This document shows, piece by piece, positions 1 through 11,400 of a stretch of DNA of 64,000 nt (positions within the stretch are counted from its first letter, which is position 1; each line of letters starts with the position of its first letter). Location of the stretch: assembly GCA_941918925.1 (NCBI GenBank), contig OW799236.1, positions 81,432,213-81,496,212 on the forward strand, in the 5' to 3' direction. The notes under the pieces were generated by a model. That model was not told the origin of the DNA, made no database searches, and worked only from the letters and a program-made list of their open reading frames with translations. The translations under genes and the position numbers were made by a program. This DNA comes from Phyto melanocephala (taxonomy: Eukaryota > Arthropoda > Insecta > Diptera > Rhinophoridae).

Positions 1-2690
1 TTTTAGCTGTTGCTTCAGTTGGATTGCTGACTGGCTGGCTGGCTTACTACCATGTCATGTATGACTGTAACTTGTACGTGAATATTTATGCATGTTTAAG
101 TTTAGTGCACACACTTACATTAAAAAAATTTGCTATAATATGGAAAATAAAAAAAATAAAAATTCAGAAAAACTTTATTTTTCTTGCTCTTAAACAAAAG
201 CTGATATTCCATTGTGGTAACACTTAGCACTACGCGGAAAGTAAATTTACTTTTACAGCAACATTTTCCATTGTTGCATTAACGCTTATTTTCTTCTGTT
301 GATTTTTAGCTTTTTGCTATGTAATACTTTTGTTTATGCATTAAGGCCTATTAACAATTAAAAGAGCGTGCTGTTAAGCAGCATGTAAAGTTGAACAAAT
401 AGGCTTTAGTTGTGTTGAAAAATGTAGGCTTATCTTAGGGAATAGGGTTTAACAATACAGTTTAAAGAATCTTAACTAAAATATTGCTAATATAAAGCAA
501 TTTTTAATTTAACAAATAAATCTCATTACTTTATTAAAAAAAAAGTAAGTTTGACTTTAAAATATTTAAAAAACAAATTGAACAGTTTTGCTTACAATCA
601 ACAATGCCAAAATATTATTCTGTCATAAAATTTTTAATTATTCAAATTAATGCTTATTTGACACAAATATCCTGAAAATATTTATAAACACGTAGTGTTT
701 ACGCTTTTACAACTAAGAAATATATAGTTTGTCATTAAAATTTGTTAAATACTTAACTTTATCCCCTTAATAGCAACAAAAACAAAAAGATAAATTTTAA
801 TCTCAAAATTGTCATCTGTTCAAATTTCTAAAATGTTGTTTTTGTCTCATTTTGAAATTTTCTTTTTATTGTTGGTTTTATTTTGCTTTGGCCTGGTGTA
901 ATTAAGTTAAGTGAAAAACATATTTCATCCCACAATTAGAGCAAATCTCACACTCACCCAAACAGTTTAAGCCCAATTTATAAAGATAAAAGTAAACTGA
1001 CTTGACTAAATGACAATATCCACCACATTGGCAAAACCAACAAATATCTACAAGGAAAAATAAAAACCAGAACCCAACCAAATCCACACACACACACACA
1101 TGTATAAACATGTATTTACACAGGTCCTTTTGCTTAATGAAATTATAACAAACAACAACAAAAGCAACAGCAAAAAAGGGAAAATATAAAAAATACACCC
1201 CCCAAAATAAAACTTTCAACTGCTTGTATTGCTGTTGACGACTGGATGACGTTGAAATATTGTATGGCCACAACTGCTTTTTAGTACTTGTTATGATTTG
1301 GAGTAATAAGGATGCTCTTGAAAATATTTTGCAACTAAGTTTAATTGAAAATTTTCACTTGAAATTATGACGATGATGAAAACGTGCTTAAACCAGAAAT
1401 AAAATTTTCCTGCAAACGTTACTCTTCCTGCCTGCTAAAAATCTAAAATAAGACAACAAACATCATAATAAATGTAAGTGATTTTTGTACATTAAACAAA
1501 AACAAAATACGGTCAAAGGAATTCTGGATGGTGTGAGCACGCACCCACTCTTACAAAAAAAAAAGGACTTAAAGCAAACGTGCGTTAAAATCTGTTTTAA
1601 CACAATTTCATTTGGGCTTTAGATGACTAGCAGTGAAAGGACATAAAATTAAAAATAAAAAAAAATTTTTATTTATAATTTGTATGTATGTAAAGTACAT
1701 GATTAAGCAATCTGTTTGAATAAACAGAAAATTATTTATTTCTGTTAAACATGTACTATTTTTATGTTTGAAGTTTAGTTCTTATATCTTTAGTCTCTAT
1801 AAACTTTTTTAAAAATGAAATTGTTTTATGAAACATAAAAATAAAAACTAGAAGCTTAATTAAAAAATTCAAAACAAGATGAACTTACAATTAACCGTAC
1901 AAATTTGGCACTTAAAACTATTAATTTTTACATCTCTCATTGAAGAAAATAATCTATAGTGGGCGTTCGAAAGAAAACATTAAATAACAGTTTTTGATTA
2001 CACCCTTCAAATTTCTAATTAAACACCACTCAACCCATTTAAGACTTGTGATTTTATTAAGGTAATATGCTACTTGACAAGTGTTGATAATATTTAAAGA
2101 TACAATACAACAATTATCTGAGATATTTCAATCGAAATTTTTAAGAATATGGAAGAATACACTTTTCTAAGGATATTGCTTTTTATCTAGACATTTGATA
2201 GACTCCAAATTGTTGAGGTCTTATATGGTTGGCCCTTATTAATTTTTTCAAGAACTCATGAAACTGATAAATTTGTTTTATCAAAATGCACGTTTTATTA
2301 GAGCTACGTACCGTGTAACATTTCATCAAAATATCATCCTAAGAAATGGGGATCGATAAAAGTGTTGAACGTAGGAAAATACCAAATAACAGGAAACCCA
2401 AGAGCATCGCATATATGCCGAACAATTTCATGATTATTCATTAGCATAGCAGTTTTTTCTAGGGATGGCAAAATCGTAAAAAATTAACTTTTGTGGCAAA
2501 ATCTTATACTGAGCTAATTTTATATGTAAAGAGTCAAACATTTGAAATGCTGTGGTAGGAGAAAAACAACCGGGGGTATTTTAACAATATTAAAAAGATT
2601 ACTAAATTTTATCATTCTACGTATTGCATTCTACCGTCCTTCTTTAAAATATTCTCTGTATAAATCAGCCGATCAGCTCCTCTTAGCGGG
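1..2690. other. gene-poor AT-rich sequence
   Basis: I see no gene, RNA gene or transposon here. The sequence is AT-rich with scattered A/T runs and a short (CA)n tract near 1087-1100. The longest open frame (902-1273, reverse, 123 codons) is low complexity, rich in Phe, Cys and Val, and resembles no family I know. Open frames of about 100 codons are expected by chance in DNA of this composition over 64 kb. Confidence 0.6.
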
Positions 2691-2693
2691 AAA

Positions 2694-2862
2694 GATGGTT
2701 CAATGGTGTTTTATATTGAGGGATCAAATGCGGAGAGTAATGCGGGTTATTGTTTCTCTATTCCGCTTTTTAACAAAATGGCATTTTTAAGGCTATCAGA
2801 TAATTGTAGCATATAACAGGCTGAAGTTTCAGTAATAAAATTGGCAGTAAGCTGCCTGAGAT
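2694..2862 (+). pseudogene. decayed RNase H domain of a non-LTR retrotransposon
   Basis: Translated from 2694 this reads DGS, then a Gly/Ser/Phe-rich strand, then LSDNCS, an in-frame stop, and QAEVSVIKLA. That order (DGS carrying the first acidic residue, then a strand, then AEV with the catalytic Glu) is the start of the ribonuclease H domain found after the reverse transcriptase in I/LOA-type non-LTR elements. The same layout is seen, better preserved, on the reverse strand at 40824-41621. The rest of the element is not recognisable on either side. One stop and the short length make it a relic. The match is by eye only, so confidence is moderate. Confidence 0.45.
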
Positions 2863-3082
2863 ACTACAGGATATACATATGTACTTCTATTATGTTTGAA
2901 TCTTACTTTTAAGTCTGTCTCCTGTTAGATTTCTAAGCGGGTGTTGGTGAGGCTTTTCTTTTGTTGATTCAAGAATAATAGAACTCTTCTTTCCAGTTTT
3001 ATTTAAAACACTAATCAAAAAGAAATTACATAAGTCCGTACAGACTAGAAGGGCTGCAGCGACTGTTACTTATGAAATAGAA

Positions 3083-3722
3083 CAAGTAACAGTGCTATAT
3101 TCGGCAGTGCCGAATCTTATATACCCTTCACAACGTGTAGTCATGCAATAACAATTGTTTGTATCACCATTCATCTTATATAAAATACGTACATAAATGT
3201 AAAAACATACAAAAAAAAAAAAAAATTACAAAAAAAAATATATTAAAAATAAAAAAAAAAATTAAAAAAAAAATTTTAACAAAATTGTCAAAAAATTTAA
3301 AAAAAAAAATTAAAAAAAGTATAAAAAAATAATAATATATTAATTCGATGCCACGTTTACTTTAACCAGTATGTATGTAGGTTGTTGTTGTAATTGTGAA
3401 AAAAAAACGAGGTGGTCGTGAATTTTTGCTCATATCTCAGAAAGTTATGGGGCGATTCTGCTGAATTTCAATAGCGATTCATTCCTGGATATTTCCAAGA
3501 GATTGATACCGTATTGAGATTTGAGGAACATACAGTTGCTTCTAAAAGTTGATTTCAACCAACATACGGACAGACGGACAGACGGTCAGGGCTTAATCGA
3601 CTCCTGTATTTATAAGCTTTCAGAAAATATATACTTTATAGGTTCGGAAATAAAAATTGTAGATATTACAAACGGAATGACAAAGCTATATATACCCTTG
3701 TGCACCACAGGTAAAGGGTATA
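3083..3722 (-). mobile_element. HINE-like (Helentron-derived) element, family A, copy 1
   Basis: Non-autonomous element in reverse orientation. Its 3' end lies at 3083 (reads CAAGTAACAG on the + strand), followed by the terminal hairpin ATTCGGC-AGT-GCCGAAT at 3099-3115. Subterminal inverted repeats are present: TATACCCTTCAC just inside the hairpin and GTAAAGGGTATA at the other end (to 3722). Inside are a long A-rich tract (3207-3345) and a (GACN)n tract around 3567-3590. A 3' hairpin about 15 bp from the end, subterminal inverted repeats and a GTCY microsatellite match HINE/mini-me elements of flies. There is no coding capacity. It is very similar to the copy at 19835-20544. Confidence 0.75.
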
Positions 3723-3753
3723 AAAATATAAAAAAAATAAAAAAATTTTTTTT

Positions 3754-4110
3754 TTGGCTCAGCTGGGATTCGATGCAACGTTTACTCTAACCAATATACA
3801 CATTTGTATGTATGTATGTTATTGTTGTAATGTTGTTTTTGTGACAAAAAAAAAATCGAGGTGGTCGTGGGTTTTTGCTCATATCTCAGTTGTTTATGTA
3901 CTGATGTTTTTGATTTTCAATACCGATCTACTCCCAAATATTTCTGATATTTTAATACCTCACCCGGGTCCAAGCGATTTCGGGGGGCTCAAAAAATTTA
4001 TTTCAACATACACACGGACAGACGGACAGACTGACATACCTTAATCGACTCCCCTATTCATAAGCTTTCAGAAAATATATACTTTATGGGGTCGGAAAGT
4101 TGTAGAAATT
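3754..4110 (-). mobile_element. HINE-like family A, truncated copy 2
   Basis: A second family A segment directly follows copy 1 in the same orientation. It shares the GGGATTCGATGCAACGTTTA block, the GAGGTGGTCGTG block, the ATATCTCAG block, a (GACN)n tract at about 4014-4034 and the CTTTCAGAAAATATATACTT block. The hairpin end is missing and the 5' terminus is degraded, so the boundaries are approximate. The head-to-tail arrangement suggests either a partial tandem duplication or insertion beside copy 1. 4111-4375, between it and the next element, holds nothing I recognise. Confidence 0.6.
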
Positions 4111-4513
4111 TCACACGGATAATATAAAAACAGACTTGGTCTATTCGACGACACTAATCGAAAATGGGCAATTTTAATAGTTTTTAGCTGCAAATTCCAT
4201 GATCAAGTTTCCTAACTGGGGCCTGCGTCTTTAGAGTGCACGCGCCATGAGAATAAATATCCTCTTTTTTGACTTCTGTAAAATTTGTAACGACCAGAAA
4301 AAGGTTGAGTCCATGTAACATCTTATGATTCATTTCCTGGCTTTATGGAAAGCCTTGTTTAAGATTTAGCGTTATTTTTATACCCGCCACCAAAAAAATG
4401 GTGGGGGTATATTCATTTTGTCATTCCGTTTGTAACACATCGAAATATCCATTTTAGACCCCATAAAGTATATATATTCTGAATCGGGGTTTGATTTTAT
4501 GACGATCTAGCTA

Positions 4514-4536
4514 TGTCCGTCCGTCTGTCCGTCTGT
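4514..4536 (+). repeat. (GTCY)n microsatellite of family B
   Basis: An imperfect GTCC/GTCT tract inside family B copy 1. Equivalent tracts occur at about 16143-16166 (reverse), 33213-33236 and 55588-55610 in other B copies, and at 3567-3590, 4014-4034 and 19978-20003 in A copies. This proto-microsatellite is the diagnostic core of mini-me type elements. Confidence 0.8.
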
Positions 4537-6058
4537 TGAAAGCACGATAGAGGTCGCACCGAAAAAGCTAGGGGGCTCAAATTTCGCCAGAATCTTTCTT
4601 ATAGACAAGGTTTGTTTGGTATTGAAAATGGGCTAAATCGGAATATTAGGAAGAGAGTTATAGCTCGAAAAGCAAGAGTAGGTCGAAAAAACCGTGTCCT
4701 TCAAACATCGAATAAAATGGAATTGTGTCCAAACGCCTTAACGTAGACTCATGAAACTTCGAATATATATTTCCTGGGTAAAGGCAATATTTTTCCCCGA
4801 AAATTTTTTAAATCTATGCATTAGGAGAGGAGTTATCGATCAAAATGTACGAAAATTTATACCGCACAGTGTATTTTTCGGTATATTTAAAAACAAAAAC
4901 GTCATAAAAGCAACAAAATTGGATGTACGACTCTGAAATTTTGCACACTTTGTTTTTTGGTGAGGCGCTTTCTTGTAGCGGAAAATCAATGTGCCACGCC
5001 CACTTTTACGCCCACCTCCCATATAACGTTTTAACTAAAATTCATATAATTTCTCTATTAATAACGATTTTGGAATAATAAAGGCCTATATTGAAACACC
5101 TATGTTGTACTCATAAGCAAAAACAACTTTGACACGCCTACTATAACGCCCACTTTCACTTTTGAATTGTGTCCAGACGCATAAACGTAGAGTCATGAAA
5201 CTTCGAATATATATTTATCGAGTCACAAAAATATTTTTCCCTGAAAATCGCTTAAATCTATGAATTAGGAAAAGAGTTATAGATAAAAATGTACGAAAAT
5301 TTATACCGCACAGAGTATATTTCAAATTTAAAACGTAATAAAACTGACAAAACTATATGTACGATTCTAAAATTTTGCAAACATAGCTTTTTGGTCAAAG
5401 TCTTCGTTGTAACGGAAAATAGATGTGCCACGCACACTTTTTTCCTTAAATTTTTATAAAAATATATTAGTCATATTCATTAGCATTTATTCATCTTACA
5501 CTGTGCCATTTATTGTACTGTAGCTAAATATAAGATAAAGATGATAAGATAGATGACTCTACTAGCAACTACTAGATGGCATGCTAACAACTTATGCTTA
5601 TGTTCTCCTGAAGTTATGCTCTATTAAAAATGGGAAATTAGGAAAATTTTGACCTAAGTCAAAAAAAATTATCTCTAAACATTATAAACAATTTATTTTC
5701 ATGTACTAATGGCTAACAAAATTTTAAAGTTATACAAAACTTATTTCGTTTGAAAATCTTTTAAAAGCAAAATGTTATAGAAGTTTAAAAATCAAAATCT
5801 TACTAATAAATTTCCCGTTTTAGAAAAATGCTGAGAATGTATATTTTAAATCAACCTGTGGCCCTTAAAATTTAACTTTCTTCCTCTTAAATTCATGTAA
5901 ATTCTCTATGAATAAAGATTTTGGAATACTAAAGGACTATATTGAAATATCTAAGTTATGTTTATTAGCAGAAACTTTATTGACACGCGTATTTTAACGG
6001 CCACTTTCATTGAAAGACTAAATTTACGAAAACATTTTACCAGCATACTGAAGTTATA

Positions 6059-6650
6059 ATGGGTGGTTTAATTTTAAGGGACTATGTTGATTTTGAATAA
6101 AATTATTATGAAATTATTATCATTTATTTTTATAATGATAATATTTGTATGCTTCAATTATGTATGGAACAAAATATCGGCCAAATGGCCCCCCAACCTA
6201 GGCGGCACATTTCATTTTCAATGACACTATTGATGCTCGATTGTTGGGCACGATGATGAGTCGAGGTTGCTTGCTCTTTTGTCATGTTATCGTGAAAAAC
6301 AGCAATGTTTCCCATTCAACGAACTAAGATGGCATTCACAGATGTTTTCACATTTTATACAGACCTGCTTTGCAGACATTTAAATATTTTTTACAATTCT
6401 CACGATTGTGGACGAATTCGAACGATTATGTTGACCAAAAGAATCACGAAGTGCACAAAATGCATTTTGATTTGAACGCCCATTTTTATAAAAATCTTTA
6501 ATATTTAAAAGCGTTGCTCGATTGCGTATCTTTCCACGGTTCAAATTGAGTTAGTCTGAGATTGAGAAATGTCAAATGAAATACAAGAAAAAAGTTGAAG
6601 TTTAGATGTGGTTCACCTTAAAAATGGGCCCTTCAAATTTAACCACCCTC
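6059..6650. mobile_element. mariner-derived MITE embedded in family B copy 1
   Basis: The 592-bp segment has inverted termini starting GGGTGGTT(T)AATTTTAAGGG at the left and mirrored at the right (TTCAAATTTAACCACCC), flanked by TA on both sides. The termini and the next ~80 bp match the mariner-like element at 6892-7710, so it is an internally deleted derivative of that family. It sits at the same internal position in copies 2, 3 and 4 of family B. Confidence 0.7.
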
Positions 6651-6891
6651 TACAAAGAAAGTGATACATATTTTATTATAAGGAGATTATTCTATAGCGA
6701 TTAACAAAATAATAAATATTGTGCTTTAAATGTACACAAAATTGGTGGTGGGTATAAAAGATTCGGCACAGCCGAATATAGTGCTCTTACTTGTTATATA
6801 TTTCATCGTGTAACGGAAGTTTTCAAACAAATTATTTTCAAATTATTATTCTCTCAGCGGAAGACAGACTAGCTACACGCGTCATCAAATA

Positions 6892-7710
6892 AAGGGTAGT
6901 TAAATTTTAAGGGCTGATGTTGATTTTGAATAAAACAAAAAAATTATTTAGGAAATTCTTATCATTTCTTTTTATTATGATAATATTGATATGGTTCAAT
7001 TATATATGGAACAAAATATAAGCCAAATGGCAAATGGCCGCCGCAACCTCGATGATCCAAATTTTCGATGACGCTGAGACATAATTTAGGTTCTATGCCA
7101 TTAATGTGCCGAATTAACTCATCCATTAGATTTTGAATTGTTGGTGGCTAATTGACGTACACCTTTTCTTTCAAATTACCGCAAAGAAAGAAGTTCAACG
7201 GTATAAAATCACATGATCTTGGCGGCCAATTGATATTGCTACCACGTGAGATAACACGGCCATTGAATTTGTTGCGCAAATAAGCTGTGTGGCAAGTGGC
7301 ACCATCCTGTTTAAACCACATATTATTGACATCCATATCTTCCAATGCGGGACATCAAAAGTTCGTTATCAACTAACGATAGCGAACATCATTCACAGTT
7401 ACTGCCTGACCGGCCTCATTTTGAAAAAAATACGGTTCGATGATGCCGCCAGCCCATGAACCGCATCAAACAATCACTTTTTGTGGGTGTATTGGTTTTT
7501 CTATAATCACTCTTGAATTATCTATTTTGATTTGAACGCCCATTTTCATAATCGGCCTAAATAACTTTAACGCGTTGCTCGATTGTGTATCTTTCCATGG
7601 TCCAAATTGAGTAAGATTGAAATTGAGAAATATCAAATGAAATGTAGAAAAAACTTGACGTTAAGGTTAGGTTCACATTAATCATCGGGCCTTATAATAT
7701 AACCACCCTT
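6892..7710 (-). mobile_element. internally deleted mariner-like element
   Basis: Flanked by TA (6890-6891 and 7711-7712), with inverted termini AAGGGTAGTTAAATTTTAAG / mirrored ATAATATAACCACCCTT. At 819 bp it is short for a functional element of this superfamily. It carries only the C-terminal half of the transposase (next entry). The same termini bound the MITEs inside family B, making this the closest relative here of their source. Confidence 0.75.
7050..7520 (-). pseudogene. IS630-Tc1-mariner transposase, C-terminal half
   Basis: The reverse-strand reading gives, in order, IHPQKVIV, WAGGIIEPYFF, VTVNDVRYR, WFKQDGATCHTA (second catalytic Asp), NWPPRSCDFIPLNFF (third catalytic Asp) and KEKVYVN. 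Three in-frame stops interrupt it: at a Trp position after KVIV, after VRYR, and before CPALEDMD. The second-to-third Asp spacing is 31 residues here; the copies at 50.2 and 53.6 kb have 36, so about five residues are lost. The N-terminal helix-turn-helix half and the first catalytic Asp are absent. A cut-and-paste transposase acting on the TA-flanked termini is the family function; this copy cannot be active. Confidence 0.8.
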
Positions 7711-7712
7711 TA

Positions 7713-10700
7713 TATCAAGTCCCAAACGATGGCAAAATATGATCATAAGTATGTTGGTCTTAAGTTTATCATCCTGTGCCACCTAAACCAACATTATCAT
7801 AGGCATCTCCTAAAAATTTGTTTTTAATGATCTGGTTTAAGGGGTGTAGCATCTATATAACTGCATTATGATATGCGTTAGTTATTAAAAAATTTGATTT
7901 TTGTATCACTCTTACTAGCCTATTGGCAGCAGTTCATTCAAAAGATGTTTCAATATTAATAACCGATCTCTTCTATGTTTGCTTCTGCTTGTGTTACTTT
8001 TTTTACGAATTATTTATATAGAATTTTAAAGTATATTGATGAATGTAATGACTTAAAAATATCTTGTTTTTATTTTATTCAACGATATATTAAAGAGCCT
8101 TGTCGGTGGCCTACCCTCTGGTCAATCAATGTTCTAGCATTTAGTCAAGTGCACATTTTAGTCTGTGAACCCATATATAATCTAATGGTTTTCATGGTCT
8201 ATTTAATTGTTTTCTCCTTTATGCTTAATTCTGTGAAATATTCTACAACCATCTCTGCCCAATAGCTTATGTAATTTATGATATATTTAGAAGTCTCATC
8301 TATGGTCTGGTCCAAATTATATTTACTATTCAGTCTTTATCCCAAATTACATGCCTAAAATTTTCTTAAATTTTTCCCTTTTTTTCAATATTTTTGTGCT
8401 TTTTTGATATAAAAAAATTAATTAAAAAAAGTATAACTAAGTACTTGATTGCCAAAATATAAGGGAGCAAATGATAACTTTCCTTGTCCTTTCATCACCA
8501 TCATCAAAAGCCTTCGTCAGCAGTATCTTCATCAATTTTACTTGTAGCCCTTGTCGTCCATAGTCCTGTTGTCGTTGTTGTATAAATTTATATTGAAGCC
8601 ATTTTTGTTGCTTTTATCTTGATTGTTGTTGACTTTGATGGGGTTTCAAGTGCAGCAGTCAGCTGTACTAGTAGTCCTGATGCTGTTTTCTACTACTGCC
8701 ATCGTAGTAGTAGTCCTTGTAATCATAGTATGTTACTAGACTATAAAAATACATTCTTTTTATTTTTTTTATTTTGTTTTTACAATTTGGGTCTGGTTAT
8801 TTTAAGTATGACAGTGTATTGTATCGGTTGACTCTATATATAAATTTTTTTTTTTTTGCCGTTCTTTTTTGTTGTTGTTGTTATTTATAAAGCAAAAATT
8901 AACTCTTACAAAGTGCGACTACGATGATGTTGTTGATAGAATGTCAGCTCAATATGATGTTGTCAAATGTATCCAATTGAAACATGTTTTGAGTTGTTGT
9001 TTCTAGCTTTAATTAGTATTTGACAACACAATATTTTAGGTTGTATAGCAGGCTATTGTTGTTGTGATAGTAAATGGGTCTTTTAGTATGTGTAATAATG
9101 GCCAAAATGTTTATCACGTTAATTGTAAGATTGATTAGTTGGGTTTGATGAATGTATAAGATGAGAATGGCAGGCAAGAAAAAAGGTTGCATTGTTAACA
9201 TTTCGTATAATTGAAAGGCTTAGTACTAAAAACAAGGGGCTAATGTGCAAACATGAATATGATTGAAGTACCGAATTATATACAAAATTAAAAATTTAAT
9301 CAGTTATAAGCCATCGTAAAAAGGATGGTTTTAATATAAAAATGTTATGTTACAGTCTAGGTAACCCGATTTATATATAAATTAAAGACTTCTTTTATTA
9401 TACTTAAATTTCATTGCAACCCTTTCCTTATATGTATATTTACTGAACCTGAAATTTCTAATATGTTCTTGCATAAATTTCTAAATTCTTAAGCTGTACT
9501 AAGGTCGCATTTATTTCCATTTTACTTAGTTGTACATACTTAGCTTTAAACTATTACCTAGTTTACTCACATAAGCATACCATAGAATAGAATAACATAC
9601 ACATTCCCCTCAGAGCTAAAAACTTTAATTAAATTACTTTAATATGCTTCATTTTGTTGATGCCATTGTAAACAAATTTGAAAATTTATTTGTTTTTTAC
9701 TAAATTACAAACATGCACACAGTTGTACTAGTGTATGTACCTCAAACTTATATACAAAATTTTTGGCACTCAAACTTTTAGCACACACATACCCACGTCT
9801 GCACATATCAAATACAAATTGACAAGCTACACACACACAATAATGCAAATACTCTTACGACTAATGCAAATCCACAAATACATTGTATAAGTATTTGCGC
9901 TAGATAATATATTTGTATAAATGTGTGTGTGTGTTGACAAACATTGTTTTGTATCTTAATGCACATAAATTAATTGACAAAAAGTCTTTGTATATGTAGC
10001 CTCATATTTAAGAGTGTGTGTGTTATTTGCTATTTAAGTAAGTAGTGTGCAAGCTATTGTATGGATTTGTCTGAAAGGATGAGACCAAAGACTTTAGAGC
10101 GGGTGGGTGTATGAGTATGTTTGAGTATTTATAAATAGCAAGACTTCAGCACTAAATGCATTAAATTAATTACGTAATGTAAACAACAAAACTACACATT
10201 ATTTTCATAAAATACTATAAATTTTCATACAACATATTGTGCTAAAACTATACTACAAATATCAGCACTAATTTATTTGTATAAGTTGTAAGTGTGCAGA
10301 CAACAAAATCAGCTACTATTACTACCATAACCCATGCTAATATTTAAGGTTGATTTTATATGACGACTTGCTTGGGGTGTAGTAGTTATATTGTTTGTGC
10401 ACTAAATGTACATGTTTAGAAATTATATTAAGGTTTACGATTTTTTTATTGGAAACGTGTGAGTAGCAGCTGCATAATTTGCTTAGAATAGTGATTTTCT
10501 TTACAAGTTAATGTAAAACGACACTTAAATTTAACATAAAGTAAATATAATGCAGACTGGTATACTTTTTATGGGAAACAAGCAAACACCAATAAATATT
10601 ATGGGCTACAAGTAAAATACTTAAAATATTAAGTGGACTAGGCTATACCAGGGTAAGGATAAAATATCAATTACAGACTAAGCAGAATAATATAAATCAA

Positions 10701-10849
10701 ATGCTACTGATAAGTTTAAAGTGTTTACTGACTAGCCTAAACTAAATTATGGACTGTATAATAGTACTGACAAGAGACTAACAATAATTGGCCCAACTGC
10801 ACCGCTACCAAAGAATATATTTTTCACAGCCAGAGGAATTCTTATAGGT
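7713..10849. other. gene-poor AT-rich sequence
   Basis: No gene or transposon recognised. There are trinucleotide-like TTG/GTT runs around 8565-8720 and 8870-8890, and short CA/TG repeats near 9828-9842 and 9918-9935. The 96-codon frame at 7975-8265 is low complexity and looks like chance. Confidence 0.55.
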
Positions 10850-11400
10850 CAGGTCTTCTTACATAGATAATAGGCTATTGAACAGCAATGAATTTCAAAT
10901 ACCCACTGTGTAGTAAATCCACACTCTATAAAAACTGTTCTCATTGTGCAGAATACCGAAAAATTGCAGAGAAAATGTTTTTCGTTTTCATTCTCAATGT
11001 CGCTGGTTACTACATCCGACCTTTCAATTTTATTCAAATTGCATCTGGTGTTTTACAGTACAGTCAGAAGCCCAAACAATATTTTCAGTTCCCTTCTATC
11101 AGGGAAAGGATTCGTTTAAGTTTTAAGGGTTTAGGCAGGTACAGAAAAAACCTTTTAGCCTGAAGTTGCTCCGGAGCCTTTACCAATAAAAATCAAACTC
11201 AGGGCTTAGAAGGACGAACAGTTTGCTTTGATTATATGTATAATAGATTTACAACACAAAATGGCTTCAGTTCAATCAGTACACGATTAGCCTCACAACT
11301 TGCGAGGCGGTCGGCACATACATTGCCAGCTTGTCCCTCATGATCCTGATGCTTGTTTTGAGTGGTTAAAAGGTTCAGAACATTATTGTATTTCAACACC
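10850..11400 (-). pseudogene. decayed C-terminus of an I/LOA-type non-LTR retrotransposon
   Basis: Two reverse-strand pieces are in the right order for the end of such an element. Around 11380-11270 the reading HQDHEGQAGNVCADRLA resembles the last part of RNase H (His, GN and the catalytic Asp in ADRLA; compare HKGHYGNERADELA at 40824-41621). Around 10985-10850 the reading ENENEKHFLCNFSVFC resembles the cysteine/histidine tail seen in the better copy (EEESVFHFLCECSAL). Frame and spacing are disturbed between them. No target duplication or 3' tail could be made out. Assignment rests on motif order, so treat it as probable rather than certain. Confidence 0.45.

Larger units (their letters stand above)
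4378..6793 (+). mobile_element. HINE-like family B, copy 1 (composite, full length)
   Basis: The 5' end forms a hairpin (TATACCCGCCACCA ... TGGTGGGGGTATA). The 3' end carries the inverted counterpart TGGTGGTGGGTATA, then the terminal hairpin ATTCGGC-ACA-GCCGAAT at 6761-6777, and ends in CTTACTTG, followed by T. A (GTCY)n tract lies at 4514-4536. The middle has GTGGGCGT/ACGCCCAC blocks like those in Drosophila DINE/mini-me repeats. These are hallmarks of non-autonomous Helentrons, which insert at TT. A mariner-derived MITE (6059-6650) is embedded. There is no long open frame; the 60-codon frames on both strands around 4840-5022 come from repeat sequence. Confidence 0.8.

Noticed and set aside
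902..1273. 123-codon reverse open frame
   Set aside because: Composition dominated by Phe, Cys, Val and Tyr from A/C-rich DNA on the other strand; no domain, no splice context; length is within chance expectation for this base composition.
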